A stretch of 64,000 nucleotides of DNA from Schwartzia succinivorans DSM 10502 (GCF_900129225.1 NZ_FQUG01000004.1:62001-126000), one strand, 5' to 3'. Shown: positions 33,592-41,559, counted from the stretch's first letter. Translations and numbers: made by a program. The notes: generated from the sequence alone by a model not told the origin.

Positions 33592-35751
33592 TCATGTATC
33601 AAAAATTTGATTTAATAACGCAACATTGATTTTTACTTGTTGCTCTATTTCTTTTTGTATTTCTTTTGTAAAATCGTCTACACAACTTCCAAAGCTTCTT
33701 CCGCTGCTTTTTTGTTGTGTTTTATTTTCTTTCTGTGTACGTTTAACTTTTGCGGTGTTTAAGGTGTTAACAGTAAAATCGCTAATACGCGAAGCTTTTT
33801 TATTTGTGCTTGAAAGATTTTGCATGATATTGTTGAAAGCTTCTTTTATGTAGATGTTTTTTGTGTTTTCATCACTTACATAAACACGCGTTATTGTCGT
33901 ATCATCAACTGTTTTTGTTTCAACGATTAAAGCATCTTCGTTAATATTAAACGCATCTGCAAATTCAGCTAATGTATATGTTTCGTTTGTTGCTACATCA
34001 GTTAACAGTGCATTGTTGTTTTCATCAAAAGAAGTACTAACAACTATATTACCGTCATTTACTGCGATTGTTGATACATCATCTTGCACGATATTATTTT
34101 TAACAATATCTTTGTATGTGTTTATAGTAGCTTCATCTTCAATATTAAATATTGCGTCTTGCTTATCTGTTAAGATGACAGAAGAATCATCAATAACAAC
34201 TCCAAGTCTGCCACCATCGCTATGAAGTAACGCATTTTCAATATAAATTTTTGAAGATGCTTTAATATCCTCGCAAGTCTCTTTGCTCATTTTAACTTCA
34301 GCAGGCATTGATTCAGTTACTTTAAAAGCTTCTTCATTAAGCATTTGTGCATAACCATTGTTAACATCAAATGAACAAATAGAGTTTTCTTCGTCATAGC
34401 GTACATTCGATACATCGCCAGCTATAGAAAATTGCTCTATTTCTTCGGATATTTGCGTTAATTTAATGTCTGCAAACTGTTTCTTTTGCTCGTCCGTTAA
34501 TACTGTAACTTCGTCATATACTTTAAAACTCGTCTTAAATGTAGCTTTGCGTATATCTTTGTCATAGACATATATAACGATATTGTACTGTCCCGGTGTT
34601 GCTTCTTTACTAAGAAGAAATTCTTTGTTTTCTTTTGTAGTAAGTGTTTCTATTTCTTTTGATGGCATTTGAACACGAACAACAAGTTTGTCGCTTTCTG
34701 TATCTTTAACATTAATAGTCGCACTGAGTTTTTCGTAAGCAGTAGGTATCTTTGGATTAAATTTGATGTCTACTTTTGCGTTCTTATCTATATTAGACTG
34801 TTGAAATGTTAAATCTTTGCTAAGATGTGTTGTTGTGTCAGTACCCGCAGAATCTTGTTTTTTAGAGTCTTTTTTGTTATTTATACCCCCGGCGAAGATA
34901 GCACCAGCAGACAACAGGTCTTTTAAGATATTGCTTTTATTTTCTTTTACGGAATTATGTTTCGTTACTTTGCATTGCTGTTGTGCTGTGTCCCAACTAT
35001 AAGAATATGTTCCGTCGTTTGGTGGACAACAATGCGTAGCATCTGCTTGCACCCAACCATCGATAGCGCAGGAACCGTCGCTTGTAGCGAGAGTAGCATT
35101 AGTGAGGGTATCGCGGTTAATTTGATACTTTTCTGTATTATCTATTTGAGCGAAGTCGCTTGCAGAAAGTTTACTCATATCTATACTTGAGTCGGCAGAG
35201 CAGACCATGCGACTATCGGAAAGCTTTATGCAATTAGTTCCGCTGATATGCCCGTCCGCATCTATAGAACGGAACTTGTAGTATGGATTATCAAAAGATG
35301 TTACGAAGTATTTCTTGTCGCTATCTGTATATACTGCATTTGCTGGTACTGAATAAATTTGATGCTCTGCTGTGTTGTCTATATTTAGTGATTTCACTTC
35401 TTTTGAGTTATCGTTACGAACTGTTGTATAGTTACATGATACTGTGCGAGAATCGCTTGAAACTGAGCATACTTCATATTGCTTACCGAGGCTTACAGTG
35501 CTTGTGCTATTGTCGCTTGCAGTAGTTTCGACAGTCAAATCTGATACTTTAACATACGCTTTACTGTTATCAGAATAAGAGAAAGTAGCAGAACCATTGT
35601 CTAAGTCGCTGAAATCGTTTTTCGTTAATGCTTGTGAAGCTTTAACTGCAAAAGTATCATCAGCGGAGGACTCGGCTGCATACGCAAGCGGTGAAAAGAA
35701 CATCTGTGTAGTCAACAGAACTGCTATATGTTTGTTTATACTTTTTAGCAT
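33592..35751 (-). CDS. Large secreted protein with Cys pairs and an Ig-like region
   Basis: A 719-residue exported protein. It has a signal peptide (AVLLTTQMFFSPLAYA, cleavage near Ala25), then a long Ser/Asp/Thr-rich extracellular-type region. Cys residues are at 95, 106, 174, 184, 228, 241, 242 and 260, including CAIDGWVQADATHCCPP. A beta-rich segment at about 322-412 resembles an Ig-like fold (PGQYNIVIYVYDKD). The C-terminus is Lys/Gln/Ser-rich. I see no LPXTG, SLH or autotransporter domain. It may be a surface adhesin or fitness factor. GGAGATGA precedes the ATG. The neighbouring protease-like protein may act on it. Confidence 0.78.
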   Translation of the reverse strand: MLKSINKHIAVLLTTQMFFSPLAYAAESSADDTFAVKASQALTKNDFSDLDNGSATFSYSDNSKAYVKVSDLTVETTASDNSTSTVSLGKQYEVCSVSSDSRTVSCNYTTVRNDNSKEVKSLNIDNTAEHQIYSVPANAVYTDSDKKYFVTSFDNPYYKFRSIDADGHISGTNCIKLSDSRMVCSADSSIDMSKLSASDFAQIDNTEKYQINRDTLTNATLATSDGSCAIDGWVQADATHCCPPNDGTYSYSWDTAQQQCKVTKHNSVKENKSNILKDLLSAGAIFAGGINNKKDSKKQDSAGTDTTTHLSKDLTFQQSNIDKNAKVDIKFNPKIPTAYEKLSATINVKDTESDKLVVRVQMPSKEIETLTTKENKEFLLSKEATPGQYNIVIYVYDKDIRKATFKTSFKVYDEVTVLTDEQKKQFADIKLTQISEEIEQFSIAGDVSNVRYDEENSICSFDVNNGYAQMLNEEAFKVTESMPAEVKMSKETCEDIKASSKIYIENALLHSDGGRLGVVIDDSSVILTDKQDAIFNIEDEATINTYKDIVKNNIVQDDVSTIAVNDGNIVVSTSFDENNNALLTDVATNETYTLAEFADAFNINEDALIVETKTVDDTTITRVYVSDENTKNIYIKEAFNNIMQNLSSTNKKASRISDFTVNTLNTAKVKRTQKENKTQQKSSGRSFGSCVDDFTKEIQKEIEQQVKINVALLNQIFDT

Positions 35752-35906
35752 ATTGATTCATCTCCTTCTTAGTGTTTACAAGTGTTGCGAAGATTTAAGG
35801 GACGCTATAATTATATGTAATTCTATCAAAATTACAAATTATAACGCAAAATAAACGAAAAACTAAATCATCGTTTTTTGCGTTTAATTCGCTTTATTTC
35901 GCATTT

Positions 35907-35944
35907 TTATGCTAATCAAGTATATTTTTACTTGATTAGCATAA
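35907..35944. repeat. Long AT-rich hairpin between the primase-like and secreted genes
   Basis: TTATGCTAATCAAGTA, a 6-nt spacer and its exact complement, a perfect 16-bp stem. It lacks a good T-run, so it may be an RNA processing site, an operator or a weak terminator. Confidence 0.6.
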
Positions 35945-35976
35945 TCTCGCGAAATAGAGCTATTCACGCTTAAATA

Positions 35977-36822
35977 TCATATAGTTGCAAGACAATTATT
36001 CCAACTCGCTTTAGACGGTGATATTCTTCTGTAAATTTTTTCGTTTGAGATGTCATTAATACATTTTGAAGCTATGACTACTTCTTTGATTTGTTCATTC
36101 AATAAGATTTTATTTATCGCTCGGATTCTTTGCGGATTACCAATACTTACAAATAAGCCATTGCGTATTTTATTAAATCTTTTATTTAGTTCGTAAAGGC
36201 TCATAGCTTCTAAAGCAGTAGTGCATATGTAAGCAGTATCATAGTTTTCTATGTCTGCGAAAGACCAACATTCGGAAGGTGATACGCCATACAATAATCT
36301 ATAGAATTCGTTTCTTAAATCTGTTCCAACACGCTCCCCGTAGTTTTTTTCTTTATTCAAAAAAACTATGTTATCAAATCCGTAGTTGTCAGAAAGATAA
36401 AGCAAATTGTCAGATTCTAATTTATTGATTAAATCCTTCGATATCTTCTTCATCGTTAAGTAGTTAACTAATGCGTCATCATAGTTTAATTTACTTGGAA
36501 TACTGAATTGATGAGGTTTATTCTTTTCAGAAAATTGATATTCGTCTTTCGATAGTTCGCAAACTGCTGAATAAAAGTCATAGTTCAAATATCGCACAAG
36601 AAAATCGATAGCGTTAGCACTTGCAAAAGTACCAGCTTTGTTTATTTGTTTACCACTTGTGAGGTCGATATAACCGTACCCGGTTTTAGATATTTGTATA
36701 GCTGGGTTTGACTTCATTTCTATGTAGTTCAAACTCACTGATTTAAACAAATCGCTATGATTTTTTTCACAAAACTTATATAAACTTGCTTTTCTTGCTT
36801 TTGTTATTTTATCTGATGGCAT
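35977..36822 (-). CDS. Primase-like protein (DUF3991/TOPRIM-type) with decayed TOPRIM residues
   Basis: The 281-residue protein resembles plasmid DUF3991-TOPRIM proteins. Its N-terminal half (YGYIDLTSGKQINKAGTFAS, AIDFLVRYLN) looks like the CHC2-like domain. VNYLTMKKISKDLINKLESD matches DUF3991. DTAYICTTALEAMSLYELN aligns to the TOPRIM strand that normally carries a catalytic Glu, replaced here by Thr, and no DxD motif follows (VVIASKCIND). A catalytic role is therefore doubtful; a structural replication role is possible. The start is the ATG at 36822 behind AAAGGAG, within a small hairpin; a TTG at 36831 is less likely. Confidence 0.7.
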   Translation of the reverse strand: MPSDKITKARKASLYKFCEKNHSDLFKSVSLNYIEMKSNPAIQISKTGYGYIDLTSGKQINKAGTFASANAIDFLVRYLNYDFYSAVCELSKDEYQFSEKNKPHQFSIPSKLNYDDALVNYLTMKKISKDLINKLESDNLLYLSDNYGFDNIVFLNKEKNYGERVGTDLRNEFYRLLYGVSPSECWSFADIENYDTAYICTTALEAMSLYELNKRFNKIRNGLFVSIGNPQRIRAINKILLNEQIKEVVIASKCINDISNEKIYRRISPSKASWNNCLATI

Positions 36823-36831
36823 AGTTGCCAA

Positions 36832-37346
36832 CTCCTTTCTAGTATATATATATTTTTTTTCGGAATTGATATAACCGCATCTGTTTAGTTTGGTACTTTA
36901 AGATATTCGCGGTTAAACTTGAATATGTTCTTAAAGTTGATTTTTTCTTGTAAAAAGAACCTCAGCTTTTCTCTTCTCTATGGCAAAAGGAAGAGCCGTT
37001 GCCCCGGGACGGATTTCTCCGAAGTTTTCTTTAATAAAAACTAGCGTCTGGTGAACTATTTATTTAATATCGCGAGTAGCGTATATTAAGTTAACGACTA
37101 GATGCGTTCATATCAATTCCGCTTGTAATTAGTATTTATATGTACAACTGTGTAGGTCGTCACTTTACTACTAGTTTTTTTAAGTTAGCTCACCACTTTA
37201 TCACTCAAAATCATGCTCAGGTCACCACTTTATTACTCATTAAGTTTGCTTCTGCTCCGCAGTATATACATATATATATTAAAAGCGTATACGCAAACGC
37301 AAAAATGCTTTCAAATGCTGATTTTTCGCAGTTTTACAGAATTTGC
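36832..37346. other. Origin-proximal noncoding region
   Basis: About 515 bp without a credible gene. It contains AT-rich tracts (TATATACATATATATATT at about 37263), degenerate iterons (37160-37238), a CGGA-GAAA-TCCG hairpin on the minus strand near 37010 and a GCGTATACGC palindrome. It probably forms the unwinding part of the replication origin. No clear DnaA box was found by eye. Confidence 0.55.
37160..37238 (+). repeat. Degenerate iterons, second family
   Basis: TCACCACTTTATCACTC (37190-37206) and TCACCACTTTATTACTC (37222-37238), 32 bp apart, plus a partial TCACTTTACTAC at 37160-37171. They share TCACCANTTT with the main iterons and similar spacing, suggesting weaker Rep-binding sites. 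Confidence 0.65.
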
Positions 37347-37475
37347 TATTCACCAGTTTGCACATATTATTTTTGCTCGTATTCACCAGTTTGCACATAT
37401 TTTTTACTCGTATTCACCAGTTTGCACATATTTTTTGCCATTTATATTGCTCGTATTCACCAGTTTGCACATATT
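37347..37475 (+). repeat. Four iterons at the replication origin
   Basis: Four identical 22-bp direct repeats beginning TATTCACCAGTTTGCACAT at 37347, 37380, 37411 and 37454, at intervals of 33, 31 and 43 bp (about three or four helical turns). The last one abuts the stop codon of rep. Direct repeats beside a winged-helix initiator define an iteron-type theta replicon. Confidence 0.9.
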
Positions 37476-38453
37476 TTATAATTTTAAATCTCCGCTCTCT
37501 ATCGCTGCAATTTTCTTGTTATCTTTTTCTTTTTGAGATTGTTTGTTAACAATCAATTTAATTGAGAATAGCTTTTTCTTTAGTTTTATTGGTGTGTAGT
37601 CTATGATTTCTTTTTCTTTTTTTGCTAATTCAAGAAAATCAAAAACCCTTTTTACAAACCTGTCGTAATGTGCTTTTGTTATTTTTTCGCTGGCCATTTC
37701 TTCAACTTTCTTCTGCAAGTCTATCATTGTGATAGTATCTTGCATTTTACCTTTTTTAATGCCACCAATTCTCTGAATAAGATAATCAGCTATAGCTATT
37801 TGAACATCATTTGCACAGTTTGATTTAAGTAACTTCACTGGAACATTAATAAAAGTGTTCCAAATCTCGTTATACCTCATTAAAATGGGAACCTTATCAA
37901 TTTTATAGCGTATTTTCTGCTCACCGCGCCATGTTCTGAACCCAGTTGTAAGCTGAATCATCTGTGTTCGAATAATAAAAGTGTCATTGAAAAAGTACGG
38001 CTTTATTAAAGAATAGTCTTTGCCCGTTTCTTCTCTTCGTGCGTATTCGTCGCAGATATTCAAACAAATAAACGTTGTTGAAAGCTTTCGCATAGTAGCA
38101 TCGAGTTTTAAAAGGTTTCTTTCTCCGCGACCAAGACCGCTTTTCAAAAGTATCTCATTCGCAGAAAATGAGTAGTTATCATCTTTCTTTTCTTTAATTA
38201 GTGTGCAAACTGCTTGAAATATACGCATGTCAGTTGGTGTTAAGCGTTTGCTTACTACTGCTGACGGGTTCCATGGTTCGTCTGATTTGATTATTTTTTG
38301 TTCCTTTTTCTTTTTTAAATCTTCTTCGAAAATTAGCTTGACTTTCGTGTAGATTCCACCATGCGTTCCGCTGATTTTCACGCGCGTATCAGTCGAAGTG
38401 AGATTCTTATTGACATTACTGTTCTGCATTTTGAAGTTGTTTTTCTTTGCCAT
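37476..38453 (-). CDS. rep: Plasmid replication initiator protein (two winged-helix domains)
   Basis: A 325-residue Rep protein. It has a basic N-terminus, a first winged-helix region (RLTPTDMRIFQAVCTLIKEK, LLKSGLGRGERNLLKLDATM) and a second (NDVQIAIADYLIQRIGG, TMIDLQKKVEEM, YDRFVKRVFDFLEL). This is the architecture of iteron-binding initiators. Iterons lie directly downstream of the stop. The best start is the ATG at 38453 with AAAGGAAG upstream, enclosed by a TGCCA-ACTA-TGGCA hairpin; a GTG at 38462 is the alternative. A terminator and an antisense RNA lie in the leader, so expression is probably attenuated. Confidence 0.88.
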   Translation of the reverse strand: MAKKNNFKMQNSNVNKNLTSTDTRVKISGTHGGIYTKVKLIFEEDLKKKKEQKIIKSDEPWNPSAVVSKRLTPTDMRIFQAVCTLIKEKKDDNYSFSANEILLKSGLGRGERNLLKLDATMRKLSTTFICLNICDEYARREETGKDYSLIKPYFFNDTFIIRTQMIQLTTGFRTWRGEQKIRYKIDKVPILMRYNEIWNTFINVPVKLLKSNCANDVQIAIADYLIQRIGGIKKGKMQDTITMIDLQKKVEEMASEKITKAHYDRFVKRVFDFLELAKKEKEIIDYTPIKLKKKLFSIKLIVNKQSQKEKDNKKIAAIESGDLKL

Positions 38454-38478
38454 AGTTGGCACTTCCTTTCTTTACAAT

Positions 38479-38510
38479 AAAAAAACGGCAATGATAAAGA
38501 ATCATTGCCG
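38479..38510 (-). terminator. Attenuator terminator in the rep leader
   Basis: CGGCAATGAT, TCTTT, ATCATTGCCG plus a run of seven T residues, only about 25 bp before the rep start. A 13-bp competing helix can form between minus-strand CCGAACTTGCTTT (38572-38584) and AAAGCAGGTTCGG (38508-38520, one G-U pair). The latter overlaps the first three bases of the terminator stem, so the two structures exclude each other. Confidence 0.85.
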
Positions 38511-38561
38511 AACCTGCTTTTATTTTTCGTATCTTTTTGATTTTTTTGCTATAATGTTATA

Positions 38562-38637
38562 TAGAAAGATGAAAGCAAGTTCGGTTGTTCTTCATCATGT
38601 GCCTTCTGAGTAGTTGGTAGCTATTCAGAGGGCTTAT
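38562..38637 (+). ncRNA. Antisense countertranscript RNA controlling rep
   Basis: An extended -10 promoter (TTTGCTATAAT, -10 at 38550-38555) drives a plus-strand RNA opposite the rep leader. It contains a hairpin GATGAA/TTCATC (38570-38596) and ends in a strong 13-bp hairpin (38601-38633) with loop TTGGTAG, which includes a YUNR-type UUGG kissing motif, and a U-rich tail. It would base-pair with the rep leader and sequester the antiterminator arm at 38572-38584, as in pIP501-type copy control. Confidence 0.8.
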
Positions 38638-38641
38638 TTAT

Positions 38642-38647
38642 ATTATA
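38642..38647 (-). promoter_or_regulatory. rep: rep promoter
   Basis: Minus-strand extended -10 TTTGTTATAAT (-10 at 38642-38647), giving a leader of about 180 nt that holds the two hairpins complementary to the antisense RNA and the attenuator. Confidence 0.7.
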
Positions 38648-38691
38648 ACAAAAACTTATTTCAACTCGAAAAAATAACAACGCAAAAACAC

Positions 38692-38720
38692 AAAAACCCG
38701 CGATTTCACGCGGGTTTTTT
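38692..38720. terminator. Bidirectional terminator upstream of the rep promoter
   Basis: CCCGCG, six-base loop, CGCGGG with A-run and T-run on the two sides, insulating rep from attR-side transcription. Confidence 0.85.
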
Positions 38721-38740
38721 AGGTAACAAAAAGGTAACAA
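38721..38740. repeat. Possible integrase arm-type sites, right
   Basis: Two direct copies of AGGTAACAAAAA, about 130 bp inside attR, related to the AAAAGTAAC pair at the left end. Confidence 0.45.
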
Positions 38741-38872
38741 AAAAGTTTTACTGTATTGCATTTTCTCGCGTTTTTCGATTTTTTTAACGCACGAATGTAC
38801 TAAAAAAGTTGAATTTTGCCTAAAAACACGTTTAAAATGCAATTCTCGAAGTCTCAAATTTCTGTACTGATT

Positions 38873-38886
38873 TTGGCAAGAAAACA
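38873..38886. repeat. attR core direct repeat
   Basis: TTGGCAAGAAAACA, identical to attL. It overlaps the T-run of the scpB terminator, so the target appears to be a terminator region rather than a tRNA gene, and integration keeps the terminator intact. Confidence 0.85.
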
Positions 38887-38907
38887 CACCCTGCCGCAGA
38901 GTGTGTT
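38876..38907 (-). terminator. scpB terminator
   Basis: Minus strand AACACACTC, loop TGCGGCA, GGGTGTGTT then TTCTTGCC. The tail is shared with the att core. Confidence 0.75.
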
Positions 38908-38923
38908 GAAATCTCATTTAATA

Positions 38924-39523
38924 TTATTCATTTCCCTCATCAGAGGAAATGCTTTCCTTATCTCCCAAATTCATCAGCAAAAGCTGCTCTGCCTGTTCAT
39001 TATCTATATCCGGTTCAGGAAGAGCAGGAAGCTCATCCAATGATTTTAAACCAAAGGACTGCAGAAAAATATCCGTTGTGCCGTAAAGAAAAGGTCTGCC
39101 GATTACGTTTTTCCTGCCAACCTCTGTAACAAGCTCCCTGGCAATCAGCTGTGCCAGAACACGCTCTGCCTTGACGCCTCGGATTTTTTCGATTTCCTGC
39201 TTTGTAATAGGCTGCTTGAATGCAATTATTGATAAGGTTTCCATAGCCGCTTTTGAAAGCTTTCTGTCTGATACCTCTGCCAGCTTCTCTACATACGCAA
39301 AGCACTCGGGCCTGGTAACAAGCTGCCAGCCTCCAGCTGTCTCCTGAAGCATAATTCCACGCGTTTCAAGGTCACGCTCCAACGCTTCAAGCAGTTCATG
39401 AAGTGCTTCTTCATCCACTTCCAGAATAGAACAAAGCTGTTTTTCTGAAACAGGTTCCCCACCGGCAAATAATACTGCCTCAAGCGGTTTTTTCATTTCA
39501 TTCAAAAACATAATCCTCTTCAT
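38924..39523 (-). CDS. scpB: Segregation and condensation protein B
   Basis: ScpB is the winged-helix dimer partner of kleisin ScpA in the SMC condensin complex. Two tandem winged-helix domains are visible (KPLEAVLFAGGEPVSEKQLCSIL; LSIIAFKQPITKQEIEKIRG, RPFLYGTTDIFLQSFGL). The length of about 199 residues is normal. The start overlaps the end of scpA and is uncertain among the GTG/ATG at 39526/39523, the ATG at 39511 or a TTG at 39505. The coding sequence is intact; the integrated element begins after its terminator. Confidence 0.93.
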   Translation of the reverse strand: MKRIMFLNEMKKPLEAVLFAGGEPVSEKQLCSILEVDEEALHELLEALERDLETRGIMLQETAGGWQLVTRPECFAYVEKLAEVSDRKLSKAAMETLSIIAFKQPITKQEIEKIRGVKAERVLAQLIARELVTEVGRKNVIGRPFLYGTTDIFLQSFGLKSLDELPALPEPDIDNEQAEQLLLMNLGDKESISSDEGNE

Positions 39524-40259
39524 CACGCTCCATGGATGGCATCCAGTCCTTACGCAGACAAATATTTATGGATGAAAAAAGCATATCCTGCCTGACAACG
39601 ACACGATGGCGGCGAATCAGCTCAAGCAGCGCCAAAAAAGATGCTATAAGCTCGCTGCGCATTCCTGAAACAAAAATAGCTTCAAAACGAATTTCACCCT
39701 CCGGTCTTTCTGCTAAAAGACTCATAATCCTGAGCATTTGATCCTCAATACGGTACTCCTCCTGTGCAACAATCACCGGTGGAATTGTCAGTTCCTTGCG
39801 AACAGCAACAACTCTTCGAAATGCTTCCCAAAGCTCCGTTACAGAAAGATTCTCCGGCGGGCTGTGGTGAATCGGTAGTTCCACAGGCTCACGTGAAAAA
39901 AATCTGCTCTGCTCCTGTGCTTTATCCTCCAGCACCGCACTGACCTGTTTAAACTGCTGATATTCAAGGATACGTTCCAAAAGCTCCTGCCTCGGGTCTT
40001 CCTCTTCCTTTTCTTCATCCTGATTGGATTTTGGAAGCATCATCCTGGATTTTATCACAAGAAGTGTAGCTGCCATAACAAGGAACTCACTGGCTATTTC
40101 AATGTCAAATCTTCTCATCTGCGTCAGATAATCCAGATATTGTTCTGTCAATTTAGATATTGGAATATCATAAATATCTATTTTATTTTTTTCTATCAAA
40201 TGCATCAAAAGGTCCATCGGCCCTTCAAATGCTTCTAATCGAACTTCATATTTTTCCAT
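39498..40259 (-). CDS. scpA: Segregation and condensation protein A
   Basis: ScpA is the kleisin bridging SMC heads. It has the family start YEVRLEAFEGPMDLLMHLIE followed by IPISKLTEQYLDYL and AATLLVIKSRMMLP, an acidic linker and a C-terminal winged helix. The 253 residues are typical. It overlaps scpB by 26 bp and lies 64 bp downstream of the M50 protease gene. Confidence 0.95.
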   Translation of the reverse strand: MEKYEVRLEAFEGPMDLLMHLIEKNKIDIYDIPISKLTEQYLDYLTQMRRFDIEIASEFLVMAATLLVIKSRMMLPKSNQDEEKEEEDPRQELLERILEYQQFKQVSAVLEDKAQEQSRFFSREPVELPIHHSPPENLSVTELWEAFRRVVAVRKELTIPPVIVAQEEYRIEDQMLRIMSLLAERPEGEIRFEAIFVSGMRSELIASFLALLELIRRHRVVVRQDMLFSSINICLRKDWMPSMERDEEDYVFE

Positions 40260-40323
40260 AAAGTATAAGCCTTAATAACAGGATAAGGTTTCCATCGGAT
40301 ATTTCAGTCAGGAAAACAACCCA

Positions 40324-40965
40324 TCATATCATAATTCCGACAACACCATAAAGAATCGTCGCATAAGCATTAACAATAAAGCTTGCAATTGGCACAAGAA
40401 TATATCCAAGAATCGGAGTTGCTATCATGACAACAAAAATCAAAAAGCTGTATCGCTCCAATTCCAGAAATCTGTACTGCAAATCATGCGGCAAAAGCTG
40501 CATAAGAACCTTTGATCCGTCCAATGGAGGAATCGGAATCAGATTGAAAACGCCAAAATTGATGTTATACAGAACAATCAGCCATAAAACATTATGAAGT
40601 CCAACTGACATTCTCTCGTTAAAGAGCACAGTGTACAAAACCATGAACAGCATGGCCAGAAACGCAATCAGAAAGTTCATCGCCGGCCCTGCCAGCGCCA
40701 CGAGGATTTCTCCCTTTTTGGGGTCCCTGAAATTTGACGGATTAATCACAACAGGCTTCGCCCATCCAAATCTTGCTATAAGCAGCATAATCAATCCAAT
40801 CGGGTCAATATGCGCAAGCGGATTCAACGTCAGCCGTCCCATCATGCGCGGCGTAAAATCACCCATAGCGACCGCAACACGTGCATGTGCGTATTCATGA
40901 AGCGACAAAGCTAGGATTAACCCCGGAATACTTGCTACCATTGACATTAAATCAAAACCAAACAT
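40324..40965 (-). CDS. Site-2-protease-like M50 family membrane metalloprotease
   Basis: A polytopic membrane protein with the zinc motif HEYAHA in the first membrane segment (LALSLHEYAHARVAVAMGD) and the third metal ligand in NLIPIPPLDGSKVL. Further membrane segments follow (FLIAFLAMLFMVLY; IFVVMIATPILGYI). This compact 213-residue form without PDZ or CBS domains is common beside scpA in Bacillota. Its substrate is unknown. Confidence 0.88.
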   Translation of the reverse strand: MFGFDLMSMVASIPGLILALSLHEYAHARVAVAMGDFTPRMMGRLTLNPLAHIDPIGLIMLLIARFGWAKPVVINPSNFRDPKKGEILVALAGPAMNFLIAFLAMLFMVLYTVLFNERMSVGLHNVLWLIVLYNINFGVFNLIPIPPLDGSKVLMQLLPHDLQYRFLELERYSFLIFVVMIATPILGYILVPIASFIVNAYATILYGVVGIMI

Positions 40966-40992
40966 AAATTTCCTCCAAACAACAAATAACTG

Positions 40993-41559
40993 TCAGCGAC
41001 GTGCGAATTCCCAAAGAATAGCCGCAATGGTCTTCGCATCTATAATTTCGCCGTTTTGTACCATTTCATACGCCTTTTCAAGCGGAACCTCAGCCACATG
41101 GATAAATTCATCATCATCAGTATGCTGCTTGCCCGGAACGAGTCCCTTGGCTGTATAGATATGAATAAACTCATTTGAAAAGCCCACTGTTGTAGCCAGC
41201 GTTAAAATCTTTTCCACATCCGACGCATGATAACCCGTCTCTTCCGCAAGCTCGCGTTTTGCACAATCCAATGGATTTTCATCCGGCGAATCAAGCTTTC
41301 CTGCCGGTATCTCAAGTGTAACCCGCTGAACCGGATATCTGTACTGCCGCACCAAAATAACACGGCCATCCGGAAGTATGGGAAGAACTGCCGCAGCACC
41401 CGGATGTTTAACCCATTCACGTGTTGTTACGTTTCCATTCGGGAGACGTACTGAGTCACAACGTACATGTAAAAGATGTCCGTCAAAAACATTTTTGCTG
41501 TCAATTTTCTTTTCAATCAGGTCATTGTCATTATTGTTCATTTTATCTGTCATCACCAT
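40993..41559 (-). CDS. nudF: ADP-ribose pyrophosphatase (Nudix)
   Basis: Nudix hydrolase cleaving ADP-ribose to AMP and ribose 5-phosphate. The Nudix box lies in GKLDSPDENPLDCAKRELAE followed by ETGY, with upstream VRQYRYPVQRVTLEIPAG characteristic of the NudF/YqkG group. The 188 residues are typical. Its start overlaps the recN stop, so the genes are coupled. Confidence 0.9.
   Translation of the reverse strand: MVMTDKMNNNDNDLIEKKIDSKNVFDGHLLHVRCDSVRLPNGNVTTREWVKHPGAAAVLPILPDGRVILVRQYRYPVQRVTLEIPAGKLDSPDENPLDCAKRELAEETGYHASDVEKILTLATTVGFSNEFIHIYTAKGLVPGKQHTDDDEFIHVAEVPLEKAYEMVQNGEIIDAKTIAAILWEFARR

Larger units (their letters stand above)
26163..38886. mobile_element. Integrated plasmid-like element (about 12.7 kb)
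   Basis: Bounded by the 14-bp direct repeat TTGGCAAGAAAACA at 26163-26176 and 38873-38886. The segment is visibly AT-rich, interrupts the otherwise continuous housekeeping order and begins with a tyrosine integrase beside the left end. It carries a replication initiator with iterons and antisense control, a serine resolvase, a second tyrosine recombinase, secreted proteins and several noncoding RNA candidates. No conjugation, capsid or partition ATPase genes are seen. An integrated iteron plasmid, or an integrative element that uses plasmid replication, fits best. Confidence 0.88.

Noticed and set aside
37347-37475. Iterons considered as a CRISPR array
   Set aside because: Spacing varies (33, 31, 43 bp), the gaps are about 10-20 bp and similar to each other, and they abut a Rep gene.
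37213-37536. Plus-strand open frames with repeated HQFAHI peptide
   Set aside because: The peptide repeat is the translation of the iterons; no ribosome site, and it overlaps rep in antisense.
38562-38637. Similarity of spacer 1 to the antisense RNA considered as mere duplication of the whole RNA gene
   Set aside because: Similarity stops at the spacer edges; the flanking repeat and the antisense RNA flanks do not align, so a wholesale gene duplication is not supported.
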